Part shown: piece by piece, positions 1-6,180 of the stretch | How positions within the stretch are numbered: position 1 is the first letter of the stretch | How the letters are laid out: each line of letters begins with the position of its first letter | Position numbers and translations under genes: made by a program | The notes under the pieces: model-generated | What the model was told of the DNA's origin: nothing | Seen by the model: the letters and a program-made list of their open reading frames with translations, nothing else | The model's database searches: none | From: Clostridia bacterium | GTDB lineage: Bacteria > Bacillota > Clostridia > Oscillospirales > Acutalibacteraceae | NCBI GenBank assembly: GCA_900769375.1 | Contig: CAAGGN010000019.1 | Location: forward strand, 1 to 25,983 | DNA: 25,983 bases | Direction of reading: 5' to 3'

Positions 1-11
1 ACTCTTGCCAC
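1..11 (-). CDS. Possible start of a further minus-strand gene, cut by the window edge
   Basis: Reading the minus strand past murA, an AGGAGG ribosome binding site (plus positions 19-24) is followed after about 7 bases by GTG GCA AGA GT, which would begin a protein V/M-A-R-V. Only three codons are visible, so the product cannot be named. The strong Shine-Dalgarno and its spacing are the only evidence. If real, the gene lies just downstream of murA and could share its transcript, although a hairpin stands between them. Confidence 0.35.
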
Positions 12-31
12 AAACCCACCTCCTAAAACTC

Positions 32-53
32 AAGGCGGCTTAAAAGCCGCCTT
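32..53. terminator. Intergenic hairpin after murA, possible bidirectional terminator
   Basis: A 9-bp GC-rich inverted repeat (AAGGCGGCT / AGCCGCCTT) with a 4-base loop begins 4 bases past the murA stop. The plus-strand side is followed by TTTATTTAT and the minus-strand side by TTGAGTTTT, so the T-tract is modest in both directions. It may end murA transcripts or only attenuate them, because a possible gene start follows it closely. Confidence 0.6.
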
Positions 54-56
54 TAT

Positions 57-1343
57 TTATGCATTTTTGAGAATTTGAATTTCGGGGGTATCGTCTACCC
101 TCTTTATATCGGCCCCAAGCGCCGAGAACTTTTCAACAACATTTTCATATCCGCGGTCGATATGAACTATATCGGTAATTTCGGTAGTACCGCTCGCCAT
201 AAGACCTGCAATTATCATAGCGGCGCCCGCCCTCAAATCAACCGCCTTAACCGACGCGCCTTTAAGTTCTTTAACACCGGTAAAAACCGCCATCTTACCG
301 TCAACCTGGACGTCTGCGCCCATAAAGGTTAACTGATCAACGTATCTGAAGCGATTATCCCATACGCCCTCGGTTACAATGCTTGTCCCATCCGCAACCG
401 ATAAAAAGGTCGCAATCTGGGGCTGCATATCGGTTGGGAAACCGGGGTGAGGCATAGTTTTAACGTTGCATTTTTTGGGGCGACCATCCATCTTAATTCT
501 TACTGCCTCATCAAATTCCTCGACGGTTACACCCGCCTCAACCAACTTGGCAATAATGGATTCAAGGTGCTTAGGTGTTACGTTTTCTATCATAACGTCA
601 CCGCGTGTAGCCGCGGCGGCTACCATATAGGTTCCTGCTTCTATCTGGTCGGGGATAATGCTGTATTCCGTTCCGTGAAGCTCCTCAACGCCACGAATTT
701 TAATAACTCCGGTACCTGCGCCCATAATATTGGCGCCCATAGAGTTAAGGAAGTTGGCAAGGTCAACTATATGCGGCTCTCTTGCGGCGTTTTCGATAAC
801 CGTAAGTCCTCTCGCCTTTACTGCCGCCAACATAATATTAATAGTAGCGCCAACCGAAACCACATCGAGATATACAGAGCAACCCGAAAGTCGACTTGCC
901 CTTGCATCAACCATTCCGTTTTCAATAATAACCTTTGCGCCAAGGGCTTCGAAGCCCTTAATATGCTGGTCAATAGGTCTAACGCCGAAATCACATCCTC
1001 CGGGAGGAGCAACCTTAGCTCTGTTGCCTCTGCCGAGGAGGGCGCCCAAGAAATAACTTGAAGCCCTCATGCCCTCCGCCATTTCCTTAGAAACGGTATG
1101 GGAGCGCACACCGCGAGGGTCTATTTCAACGGTGGTTCTGTTTATTGGACGAATATTGGCACCTAAAGCCGACATGGCTTTTAAAAGGGTTGAAACGTCT
1201 GATATTTCGGGGAGATTTTCAATTATGCAAGGACTGTTGGCAAGAAGAACTGCAGGGAGTATAGCAACGGCCGCATTTTTAGCTCCGCTGATTCTTACCT
1301 TTCCCTTTAGCTTTCTTCCGCCGCATATAACAAATTTTTCCAT
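57..1343 (-). CDS. murA: UDP-N-acetylglucosamine 1-carboxyvinyltransferase (MurA)
   Basis: MurA transfers enolpyruvate from PEP to UDP-GlcNAc, the first committed cytoplasmic step of peptidoglycan synthesis and the target of fosfomycin. The protein is 428 aa, the usual MurA length. It has the N-terminal substrate-binding K22-N23 pair (AKNAA) and the catalytic loop PGGCDFGVRPIDQH with the PEP-binding Cys at about residue 117, so fosfomycin sensitivity at this site is expected. A GTG codon three codons upstream gives a longer reading, but the ATG at 1343 is preferred because GGGAG lies 8 bases before it. A consensus promoter lies about 100 bases upstream. murA and spoIID are also neighbours in Bacillus subtilis (murAA-spoIID); here a membrane-protein gene separates them and spoIID is reversed. 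Confidence 0.97.
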   Translation of the reverse strand: MEKFVICGGRKLKGKVRISGAKNAAVAILPAVLLANSPCIIENLPEISDVSTLLKAMSALGANIRPINRTTVEIDPRGVRSHTVSKEMAEGMRASSYFLGALLGRGNRAKVAPPGGCDFGVRPIDQHIKGFEALGAKVIIENGMVDARASRLSGCSVYLDVVSVGATINIMLAAVKARGLTVIENAAREPHIVDLANFLNSMGANIMGAGTGVIKIRGVEELHGTEYSIIPDQIEAGTYMVAAAATRGDVMIENVTPKHLESIIAKLVEAGVTVEEFDEAVRIKMDGRPKKCNVKTMPHPGFPTDMQPQIATFLSVADGTSIVTEGVWDNRFRYVDQLTFMGADVQVDGKMAVFTGVKELKGASVKAVDLRAGAAMIIAGLMASGTTEITDIVHIDRGYENVVEKFSALGADIKRVDDTPEIQILKNA

Positions 1344-1446
1344 ATCCGGCACTCCCGTAAAGAATTTTTAAAACAAAATTAGTATTTCCAACAAGCTGAC
1401 ATTTAAACTTTGCTTATTTTGACAGACTAATTCACACTACAAACCA

Positions 1447-1475
1447 ATTATATACAAATTAACTCATTTTGTCAA
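1447..1475 (-). promoter_or_regulatory. Consensus sigma-A promoter for murA
   Basis: On the minus strand, TTGACA (1470-1475) and TATAAT (1447-1452) are separated by exactly 17 bases, a full consensus vegetative promoter. It directs transcription into murA and predicts a 5' leader of roughly 95-100 bases. The -35 lies just beyond the terminator hairpin of the upstream membrane-protein gene, so murA is probably an independent unit. Confidence 0.85.
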
Positions 1476-1481
1476 TTTAAA

Positions 1482-1511
1482 AAAGGTTGACTTCATAAGA
1501 AATCAACCTTT
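1482..1511 (-). terminator. Rho-independent terminator of the membrane-protein gene
   Basis: An inverted repeat AAAGGTTGA / TCAACCTTT encloses about 12 bases and on the minus strand is followed by a run of T. It lies 6 bases past the stop codon of the gene at 1517-2323 and separates that gene from the murA promoter. Confidence 0.8.
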
Positions 1512-1516
1512 CAGCT

Positions 1517-2323
1517 TTAAAGAGTTATTTTTTTAGCATTTGTAAGATTTTTTGCTTTGAAAAAATTTAATATAAATACTACGATGAATATACCGGTAAG
1601 AAGATAAACTACCGCATCCGAGCCGCCCTCTCTGAAGATGGTTTCAGCGCCGAACAATCGGGCTAAAAGAGGTGACGCAACGGTTAAGATGCTAAAGAAA
1701 GCCGCCAAAAGTCCCCAGATGAGAAGCCGTCTATAGCATTGCTTAAGCTCGATTTTATTTGCTATCTTAGCAAGCTCGAACATAAATAAAAGTATTCCGC
1801 AGATGGCGAGCATCATAAATGCATAATCGGTTAAAAGGGATATTGACGAGATGGCGGTAAATACGCACACCAATTTAAATAGCCAATAAATAACGGGGGC
1901 GATAAAGAGCGCTCGAGGCAAATGCAAGCTCACAAAGGCCGTCACGCCGTAACAAACAAAGAAAACCACCGAAACAAGCCCCGAAATATTTACTAAAGCT
2001 GCTTGCCACTCGGGAACGTTATTTGAAAAATATACGTTGGCGATATCGAAAAGTATACCGAAGGAGAGCAAGAAGGATGCCAAGCCAAGTCCCAAGCTCG
2101 TTTTCGGAATTTTAACGGGGTTTCGCTTTACGGTAAATGCGCAGGCCGCTACCGCCAACGCTAAGGCCGCAATAATGCAGGTTATTATTACCGATATAGT
2201 TTTCATCTCGCTTTCGATGAAGCCCGTAGCCAAATCGGTAAGAGCGGCTATCTCATAGGTGCGAAGTCCTAAGGCCACCGCAAGAGAAGCAAAAAATACG
2301 GTAAGTATATATTTATATTTCAT
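1517..2323 (-). CDS. Unrecognised integral membrane protein, about 8 transmembrane helices
   Basis: I do not recognise this 268-aa protein. It is very hydrophobic, with likely membrane segments near residues 5-22, 43-64, 76-96, 110-133, 138-158, 165-186, 198-220 and 236-254, short loops, and basic residues clustered at 65-74, 188-199 and the C-terminus (the cytoplasmic side by the positive-inside rule). No catalytic or transport motif stands out. The ATG is preceded by GAAGGTG at good spacing. The gene has its own candidate promoter overlapped by an inverted repeat, and its own terminator, so it is a single-gene unit divergent from spoIID. A sporulation or envelope role would be a guess from location only. 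Confidence 0.85.
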   Translation of the reverse strand: MKYKYILTVFFASLAVALGLRTYEIAALTDLATGFIESEMKTISVIITCIIAALALAVAACAFTVKRNPVKIPKTSLGLGLASFLLSFGILFDIANVYFSNNVPEWQAALVNISGLVSVVFFVCYGVTAFVSLHLPRALFIAPVIYWLFKLVCVFTAISSISLLTDYAFMMLAICGILLFMFELAKIANKIELKQCYRRLLIWGLLAAFFSILTVASPLLARLFGAETIFREGGSDAVVYLLTGIFIVVFILNFFKAKNLTNAKKITL

Positions 2324-2356
2324 TTTACACCTTCAAAAAGTATTTTATGCACGTGT

Positions 2357-2378
2357 ATTACATATATATTAGTGTAAT
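2357..2378. promoter_or_regulatory. Inverted repeat, possible operator between divergent genes
   Basis: ATTACA-10 bases-TGTAAT forms a 22-bp inverted repeat. It covers the -10 hexamer of the minus-strand promoter and lies 40-60 bases upstream of the spoIID start. The geometry fits a dimeric repressor site. No regulator gene is adjacent, and the region is AT-rich, so a chance match is possible. Confidence 0.35.
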
Positions 2379-2399
2379 CAAGAAAGTCCCAAAAGTCAA
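2371..2399 (-). promoter_or_regulatory. Candidate promoter of the 8-TM membrane-protein gene
   Basis: On the minus strand TTGACT (2394-2399) is followed by a 17-base spacer and TACACT (2371-2376). These match the consensus at 5/6 and 4/6 positions. It lies about 48 bases upstream of the ATG at 2323. Confidence 0.5.
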
Positions 2400-2418
2400 T
2401 ATTTAAGTGAGGTTTAAA

Positions 2419-3387
2419 ATGAAATCCGTTTTAATTTCAGGACTGTGTATTGTCTGTTCGATGCTGCTTCTGCCTATCTTCTCTATGGGTGGAGATGAAA
2501 CTCACGTAGCCACAAATAAAAAAGAAGAAACCGCAAAAACCGAAGCGCTAAAGGGCGCGGAAAGTTTTAAGCTTTTAGATGCCGCTACAGGCACCGTAAC
2601 CGAGATTGATACGGCGGAATATATTTTTGGGGTTGTAGCCGCGGAAATGCCCGCTCTTTATGAATCAGAGGCGCTTAAGGCCCAGGCCATCGCCGCTTAT
2701 ACCTTTGCTCTGCACCGAAAAAAAGAGGCCGAAGAAACAGGCCGTACATATGATATTTCAACCGACCATAAAACCGATCAGAGCTTTATAACAAGAGCCG
2801 CTGCCCGAGAAAAATGGGGTGATAAAGCGCCCGAATACGAGCAAAAGTTAGAGAGTGCCATCTCGGCAGTCAAAGGACTCGTTCTGACCTATGATAAGGA
2901 AATAATTTTAAGCGTTTATCACGCCATTTCCTCAGGGGTTACGGAGGAAAGCAAAAACGTTTGGGGCAAGGAGCTTCCCTATCTTGTTTCGGTGAATAGC
3001 GCAGGAGATAAAACCCACGAGAATTATCTTTCGGTAGTCTCACTTCCCGCCGAAGAGTTAAAAGCCAAAATCTCCCACCTTGCAGATACCTCGGAGGAAG
3101 GCAATATATTTGCAAATCCCAAAGTAAGCGCCGCCGAGACGGTTACGGAAATCGATATAAACGGCAAAACCGTTTCGGGCTTTTCCGTAAGCGAGGCGTT
3201 GGAGCTTCGTTCCTCTTGTTTTCAGGTAAGCTTTGCCGACGGAATTTACACCTTCATAGTAAAGGGCTATGGACACGGCGTAGGAATGAGTCAGAACGGC
3301 GCCAATTTAATGGCAAAAGAAGGCAAGGACTTCAAAGAAATTCTTGCCCATTATTATAAAAACTCAACGCTTACCCAAACCGATTAA
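2419..3387 (+). CDS. spoIID: Stage II sporulation protein D (SpoIID) family lytic transglycosylase
   Basis: SpoIID is a membrane-anchored lytic transglycosylase of the SpoIID/LytB family. With SpoIIP and SpoIIM it thins septal peptidoglycan so the mother cell can engulf the forespore. The 322-aa protein has an N-terminal anchor (about 5-23), then the family core: VVAAEMPA with the presumed catalytic Glu76 (B. subtilis E88), LKAQAIAAYTFAL, the YHAISSG segment, and the C-terminal GYGHGVGMSQ loop at 283-292. A GTG at 2407 is in frame, but the ATG at 2419 is preferred because AGTGAGG lies 6 bases before it. It is the only plus-strand protein gene here that I trust. Its stop overlaps the convergent holin stop by 4 bases, with no terminator between. 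Confidence 0.93.
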   Translation: MKSVLISGLCIVCSMLLLPIFSMGGDETHVATNKKEETAKTEALKGAESFKLLDAATGTVTEIDTAEYIFGVVAAEMPALYESEALKAQAIAAYTFALHRKKEAEETGRTYDISTDHKTDQSFITRAAAREKWGDKAPEYEQKLESAISAVKGLVLTYDKEIILSVYHAISSGVTEESKNVWGKELPYLVSVNSAGDKTHENYLSVVSLPAEELKAKISHLADTSEEGNIFANPKVSAAETVTEIDINGKTVSGFSVSEALELRSSCFQVSFADGIYTFIVKGYGHGVGMSQNGANLMAKEGKDFKEILAHYYKNSTLTQTD

Positions 3388-3584
3388 ATCTTAACCTCGG
3401 GTAGTCCCTTAACCGAAATAAGCAAGGATAAAACGCCCGAAAGCAAGGAAGCGGAAGCAACCAAGGTCCATTCCACTTCTGAAATCACCGCCGTTGTGCC
3501 AATAGTTGCAACGGCGGTTTCTGCTACTGTTTTAAGGGCTCGTATCCCTGCCGCTTTAAGCCATTTAAAAAAATAACTTTTCAT
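3384..3584 (-). CDS. Phage holin, r1t-like family
   Basis: A 66-aa protein resembling small class II holins of the r1t type. These form membrane lesions that release or activate endolysin at the end of a phage cycle. A basic N-terminus (KSYFFKWLKAAGIRALKT) precedes two hydrophobic segments at about 18-34 and 38-58, and the chain ends GLPEVKI, typical of the family. An 11-codon longer reading is possible, but the ATG at 3584 has GGGGGTG 5 bases upstream. It is the last gene of the phage-derived block. Its stop codon (3384-3386) overlaps the spoIID stop codon (3385-3387) on the opposite strand. Confidence 0.85.
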   Translation of the reverse strand: MKSYFFKWLKAAGIRALKTVAETAVATIGTTAVISEVEWTLVASASLLSGVLSLLISVKGLPEVKI

Positions 3585-3595
3585 TTCTTCACCCC

Positions 3596-3877
3596 CTAAC
3601 TTACAATATCCCAACATTTAATTTCGGTATAAATTTTATCCATAAAGGAATTGCCTTTTAGGGCCTTGTATGCCTCATATAAAAACACAAAGTTTTCGTA
3701 TTCGTACTGCCTTATCTCTCCCGTCTGATGATGGTGATAATATATGCGAAGCATTTCGCTTCGAAGCTGACATTTTGTGCCGTTAGCTATTTTGCTTATG
3801 AAAATTATCACGGGCAAAATTACACTAAAAAGCACACCTATTTCGGTAATAAGGGTAATAATTGTGGTTAAGTTCAT
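3596..3877 (-). CDS. Small phage membrane protein next to holin
   Basis: A 93-aa protein with one N-terminal transmembrane segment (about 5-31) and a hydrophilic, Tyr/His-rich tail (LRIYYHHHQ, then YENFVFLYEAYKALKGNSF). Proteins of this shape are common beside holins in Firmicute prophages. The function is not established; a lysis accessory role (holin partner, antiholin or spanin-like) is inferred from position. AGGGTG lies 6 bases before the ATG at 3877, so I prefer it to the GTG three codons upstream, which is part of the ribosome binding site. Confidence 0.75.
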   Translation of the reverse strand: MNLTTIITLITEIGVLFSVILPVIIFISKIANGTKCQLRSEMLRIYYHHHQTGEIRQYEYENFVFLYEAYKALKGNSFMDKIYTEIKCWDIVS

Positions 3878-3890
3878 CCATATCACCCTG

Positions 3891-4721
3891 CTATACCTTT
3901 ACAATTCTTATCTGCACTCGGTCTATAGGTTGACCGTAAATACCGGCGAAACCGTTCTTGGTATCGTCAAAATTTCTCACCCACGCAAGATAATTCTTAC
4001 CTTTAGGTGATACACGGTATTCAACTGCATAGCCATCGAGCCCTTCAAGCTTAATTTGAAGACCGTCGATATTTCTGCTGTAAACCCCCGCATATCCACC
4101 TTGACTTTTATCAATATCCTTAACCCAAGGAAGATATTTTCCGCTAATGGTATGCACTCGGTAAACTATACTTCCCTTCGAGAGTTTAATTCGGATGCCG
4201 TCAATGGATTTGCCGATAATACCTGCATATCCGCTTCCGTTTACTTCGTTATAATCAACTATATCCGAAAGCCATTTGCCTTTATTGGTATGTATGGCAT
4301 AAATGACAGAAGGCGTAAGCGGAAGATCGGCATTAAGGTAAGGCGTAGGGTTAATTCTATTGCCGTCTTTTCTTACCTCAAAGTGTAAATGACCGCCATA
4401 GGAGTTACCTGTGTTACCCATATAACCTATTTCCTGCCCCTCGGTTACAAAGTCACCTAACTTTACATACACTTTGTCAAGGTGAGCATAAAGGGTTGAA
4501 TAGCCATTGCCGTGCTCAATTCGAAGGCAATTGCCGTAACTTGCATTGCCGCTTGAACCCTTGTTGTTTTTATGTCCTGTCTGACAAAAAACCACCTTAC
4601 CCGACGAATGAGCAACGATGGTTTCAAGATTTGAGGGAAATTTCACAAGGTCAACTGCCTGATGCTTATCACTGTATCCTTGAGTGATGCGATGTTCACC
4701 GCTTTTTAATACTCTTGACAT
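3891..4721 (-). CDS. Phage endolysin: M23 metallopeptidase with three C-terminal wall-binding repeats
   Basis: A 276-aa zinc endopeptidase of the M23 (LytM/lysostaphin) family, expected to cut peptide cross-links of peptidoglycan. The zinc ligands are H20, D24 (HQAVD) and H113 of HLHFEV; H80 (YAHL) and H111 complete the active site, so the domain looks intact. From residue 138 there are three copies of a ~42-residue module (about 138-180, 185-225, 232-274) with the pattern Y-x-H/S...GK-x-L-x-W-V...G-Y/F-A-G-I-x-G-x-x-I-D-x-x-x-I-K/R. These resemble ChW-type cell-wall modules of clostridial lysins. There is no signal peptide, so release would depend on the holin downstream. The start at 4721 has AGGAGG 7-8 bases upstream and overlaps the preceding gene by 16 bases. 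Confidence 0.92.
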   Translation of the reverse strand: MSRVLKSGEHRITQGYSDKHQAVDLVKFPSNLETIVAHSSGKVVFCQTGHKNNKGSSGNASYGNCLRIEHGNGYSTLYAHLDKVYVKLGDFVTEGQEIGYMGNTGNSYGGHLHFEVRKDGNRINPTPYLNADLPLTPSVIYAIHTNKGKWLSDIVDYNEVNGSGYAGIIGKSIDGIRIKLSKGSIVYRVHTISGKYLPWVKDIDKSQGGYAGVYSRNIDGLQIKLEGLDGYAVEYRVSPKGKNYLAWVRNFDDTKNGFAGIYGQPIDRVQIRIVKV

Positions 4722-4966
4722 TGTTTATCCTCCTCGCCCGTCGCTTCAAGTTCGTTTATTTCTTCTCGCCAAATTTGTCTTTGCTCTATTGCCTCGGCAT
4801 ATTCTTCCTTCGTCGCAACACCCTCGGCAATTTTACAAGCAATATAATCGGTTTCGGCAAGTTTTTCTTTTAATTCCGCTATTCTTTCTTCGGGAGCAGT
4901 GGTTGGTAGATTCGCAATTTCCTCTGCGGTCATATCCCTATATATTCCGTTTTCGCAAACTCTCAT
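4706..4966 (-). CDS. Small phage tail-associated protein (hypothetical)
   Basis: An 86-aa acidic, largely helical protein: MRVCENGIYRDMT start, then a Glu/Lys-rich helical stretch ending QRQIWREEINELEA. I recognise this as a type that follows tail-fibre genes in Firmicute and other phages, but I cannot give it a precise function; an assembly or chaperone role is inference. Its ATG overlaps the stop of the tail protein (ATGA), implying translational coupling, and its end overlaps the start of the endolysin gene by 16 bases. Confidence 0.75.
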   Translation of the reverse strand: MRVCENGIYRDMTAEEIANLPTTAPEERIAELKEKLAETDYIACKIAEGVATKEEYAEAIEQRQIWREEINELEATGEEDKQCQEY

Positions 4967-6039
4967 TCTTCATCTACCCCCTCAAAGATAAATTCTGTGC
5001 CCGATAAGAAGAGTTCACAATCAAAACGAAAATGGTTTATAGGTGTGTTCTCACCATATCTGTTTTTAGTTACTACTGATTTGAAGGAAGCCTCGTTATC
5101 AGCAAGTAAATAGTTGTTCCCATCGTTTGTTCGGACAAGTGTAACAACCCTCAAAGCGTTTGTAACTTCACCTATTTCATAGATGTAATTACCTACCGTA
5201 TTCGCAACAAGAGAAGAATAGAAATAAACATTTACATACTCACTTTTGTTAATATAAGTATTAAATCTTGCGTGAGTTGCCGTACCCTTGATTATAAGCC
5301 GCGCTTTTTTAAGGTTAAAAGGTTTGCCTTCACTATCGGCAGAGAAGATGATTTGATTCGTATCTTCGGTAAGTGTTAGATGTTGAATTGTGCGCCAGTT
5401 TTCTTTGGCAAGCCTTGATACATCCTCTTTATCTTCTTGGGTCAGAACATAATCATCACCTTTTTCGCCCTTCTCGCCTTGAGGTCCCATCGGCCCTACA
5501 GGACCCTGCTTTCCTTCGGGGCCACGGTCGCCTTTATCGCCCTTCGCTCCCGTATCACCCTTGTCACCTTTTTCGCCTTTATCGCCCTTTTCTCCGTCAA
5601 AAGCGCCGCTATCGGCAGCTTCTCTGACACTATCCGCTATATTTCGCGCGTCAAGACAAACTGCTATCATCTGATCGTATTGGTCGGGAGTAGGCACGCC
5701 GGGTTCAGCGCCGTCAATTTCTCCGCTTTTTATAACGGGAATAAATTTAGGCGCAGTAGTGATAACACTGTCATCCAAATTGCCGACTATACTTATCTCA
5801 AAGCCCGGATACTTTATTACCTCGGAAGGGACATAGCATTTACCGTCTTTGAAAAGCGGATTACCTTCCTCAAGAATAACGGCGTAGGTTTCCCCGCCAC
5901 TCGTAAAAATCGCCTTCTTAAAATATCCGTTCCAATCCTCATTGCAGATAAATTCTGCCATAAGATATTTTACACTGTCCGATACCACCGTATCGGCAAT
6001 AACTGCGATTTCCTGCCCTGTTACATTAACAGTAATCAT
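4963..6039 (-). CDS. Phage tail-fibre/baseplate protein with collagen-like stalk
   Basis: A 358-aa structural protein. Residues 1-110 form a beta-rich N-terminal module of the kind that attaches fibres to a phage tail or baseplate (MITVNVTGQE start). A short helical stretch follows (about 117-145), then 16 uninterrupted Gly-X-Y triplets at 149-196 rich in GEK, GDK and GPx, which should fold as a collagen triple helix. A YVLTQEDKEDVSRLA linker and a beta-rich C-terminal domain (about 230-358) follow, likely the receptor-binding tip. An in-frame TTG upstream would add 11 residues, but the ATG at 6039 is preferred; its ribosome binding site is only a weak GA-rich run. No convincing promoter is visible in the 89 bases between it and the terminator upstream. 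Confidence 0.85.
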   Translation of the reverse strand: MITVNVTGQEIAVIADTVVSDSVKYLMAEFICNEDWNGYFKKAIFTSGGETYAVILEEGNPLFKDGKCYVPSEVIKYPGFEISIVGNLDDSVITTAPKFIPVIKSGEIDGAEPGVPTPDQYDQMIAVCLDARNIADSVREAADSGAFDGEKGDKGEKGDKGDTGAKGDKGDRGPEGKQGPVGPMGPQGEKGEKGDDYVLTQEDKEDVSRLAKENWRTIQHLTLTEDTNQIIFSADSEGKPFNLKKARLIIKGTATHARFNTYINKSEYVNVYFYSSLVANTVGNYIYEIGEVTNALRVVTLVRTNDGNNYLLADNEASFKSVVTKNRYGENTPINHFRFDCELFLSGTEFIFEGVDEE

Positions 6040-6128
6040 ACTTTTTCTCTCTTTCTCAAAATATTTCTGCAACCTGAATTTATATTACCCTACCAAAACG
6101 TGCCATTCACCGACCTAACACTAAATAC

Positions 6129-6161
6129 AAAAACACCCACCGAAATCGGTGGGTGTTTTTT
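6129..6161. terminator. Strong bidirectional terminator after the surface-protein operon
   Basis: A 15-bp stem (AAAAACACCCACCGA paired with TCGGTGGGTGTTTTT) with a 2-3 base loop. It lies 19 bases beyond the stop of the 1463-aa surface protein, with T-runs on both strands. It insulates the surface-protein operon from the phage-derived genes that follow. Confidence 0.92.
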
Positions 6162-6180
6162 AGTTAGGATTTAAGGAAAA

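Noticed and set aside
447..1061. A 204-codon plus-strand open frame opposite murA
   Set aside because: murA is certain from its motifs. The antisense frame lacks a start context and any known domain.
1377..1432. A possible long-range stem (AATTAGT / ACTAATT) in the murA leader as a regulatory RNA
   Set aside because: Only 7 AT-rich pairs enclosing 42 bases, with no terminator or known riboswitch signature; too weak to claim.
2339..2368. A sigma-E-like promoter for spoIID (AGTATTTT, 14 bases, CATATATA)
   Set aside because: The -10 half resembles CATACANT only partly and the -35 does not fit well. Sigma-E control is expected from the family, but this sequence is too weak to call.
5452..5595. 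Short repeated DNA units that could suggest a CRISPR array or other tandem DNA repeat
   Set aside because: The periodicity is 9 bases and its multiples, from Gly-X-Y codons in frame. There are no repeat-spacer units.
6040..6128. A promoter for the phage-derived cassette between the terminator and the tail protein gene
   Set aside because: AT-rich hexamers such as TAATAT are present, but none has a -35 at proper spacing. Whether the cassette is transcribed on its own stays open.
5437..6174. A 245-codon open frame on the plus strand opposite the collagen-like tail protein
   Set aside because: It is antisense to a clearly recognised protein, has no plausible ribosome binding site or recognisable domain, and its length follows from the codon use of the gene on the other strand.
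3384..6174. Imperfect inverted 12-mers at the two edges of the phage block (TTAAATCTTAAC at 3384-3395 and GTTAGGATTTAA at 6163-6174), as possible attachment or end sequences
   Set aside because: 11 of 12 bases match as inverted copies, but the sequence is short and AT-rich, attachment sites should be direct repeats, and no transposase or integrase is present.
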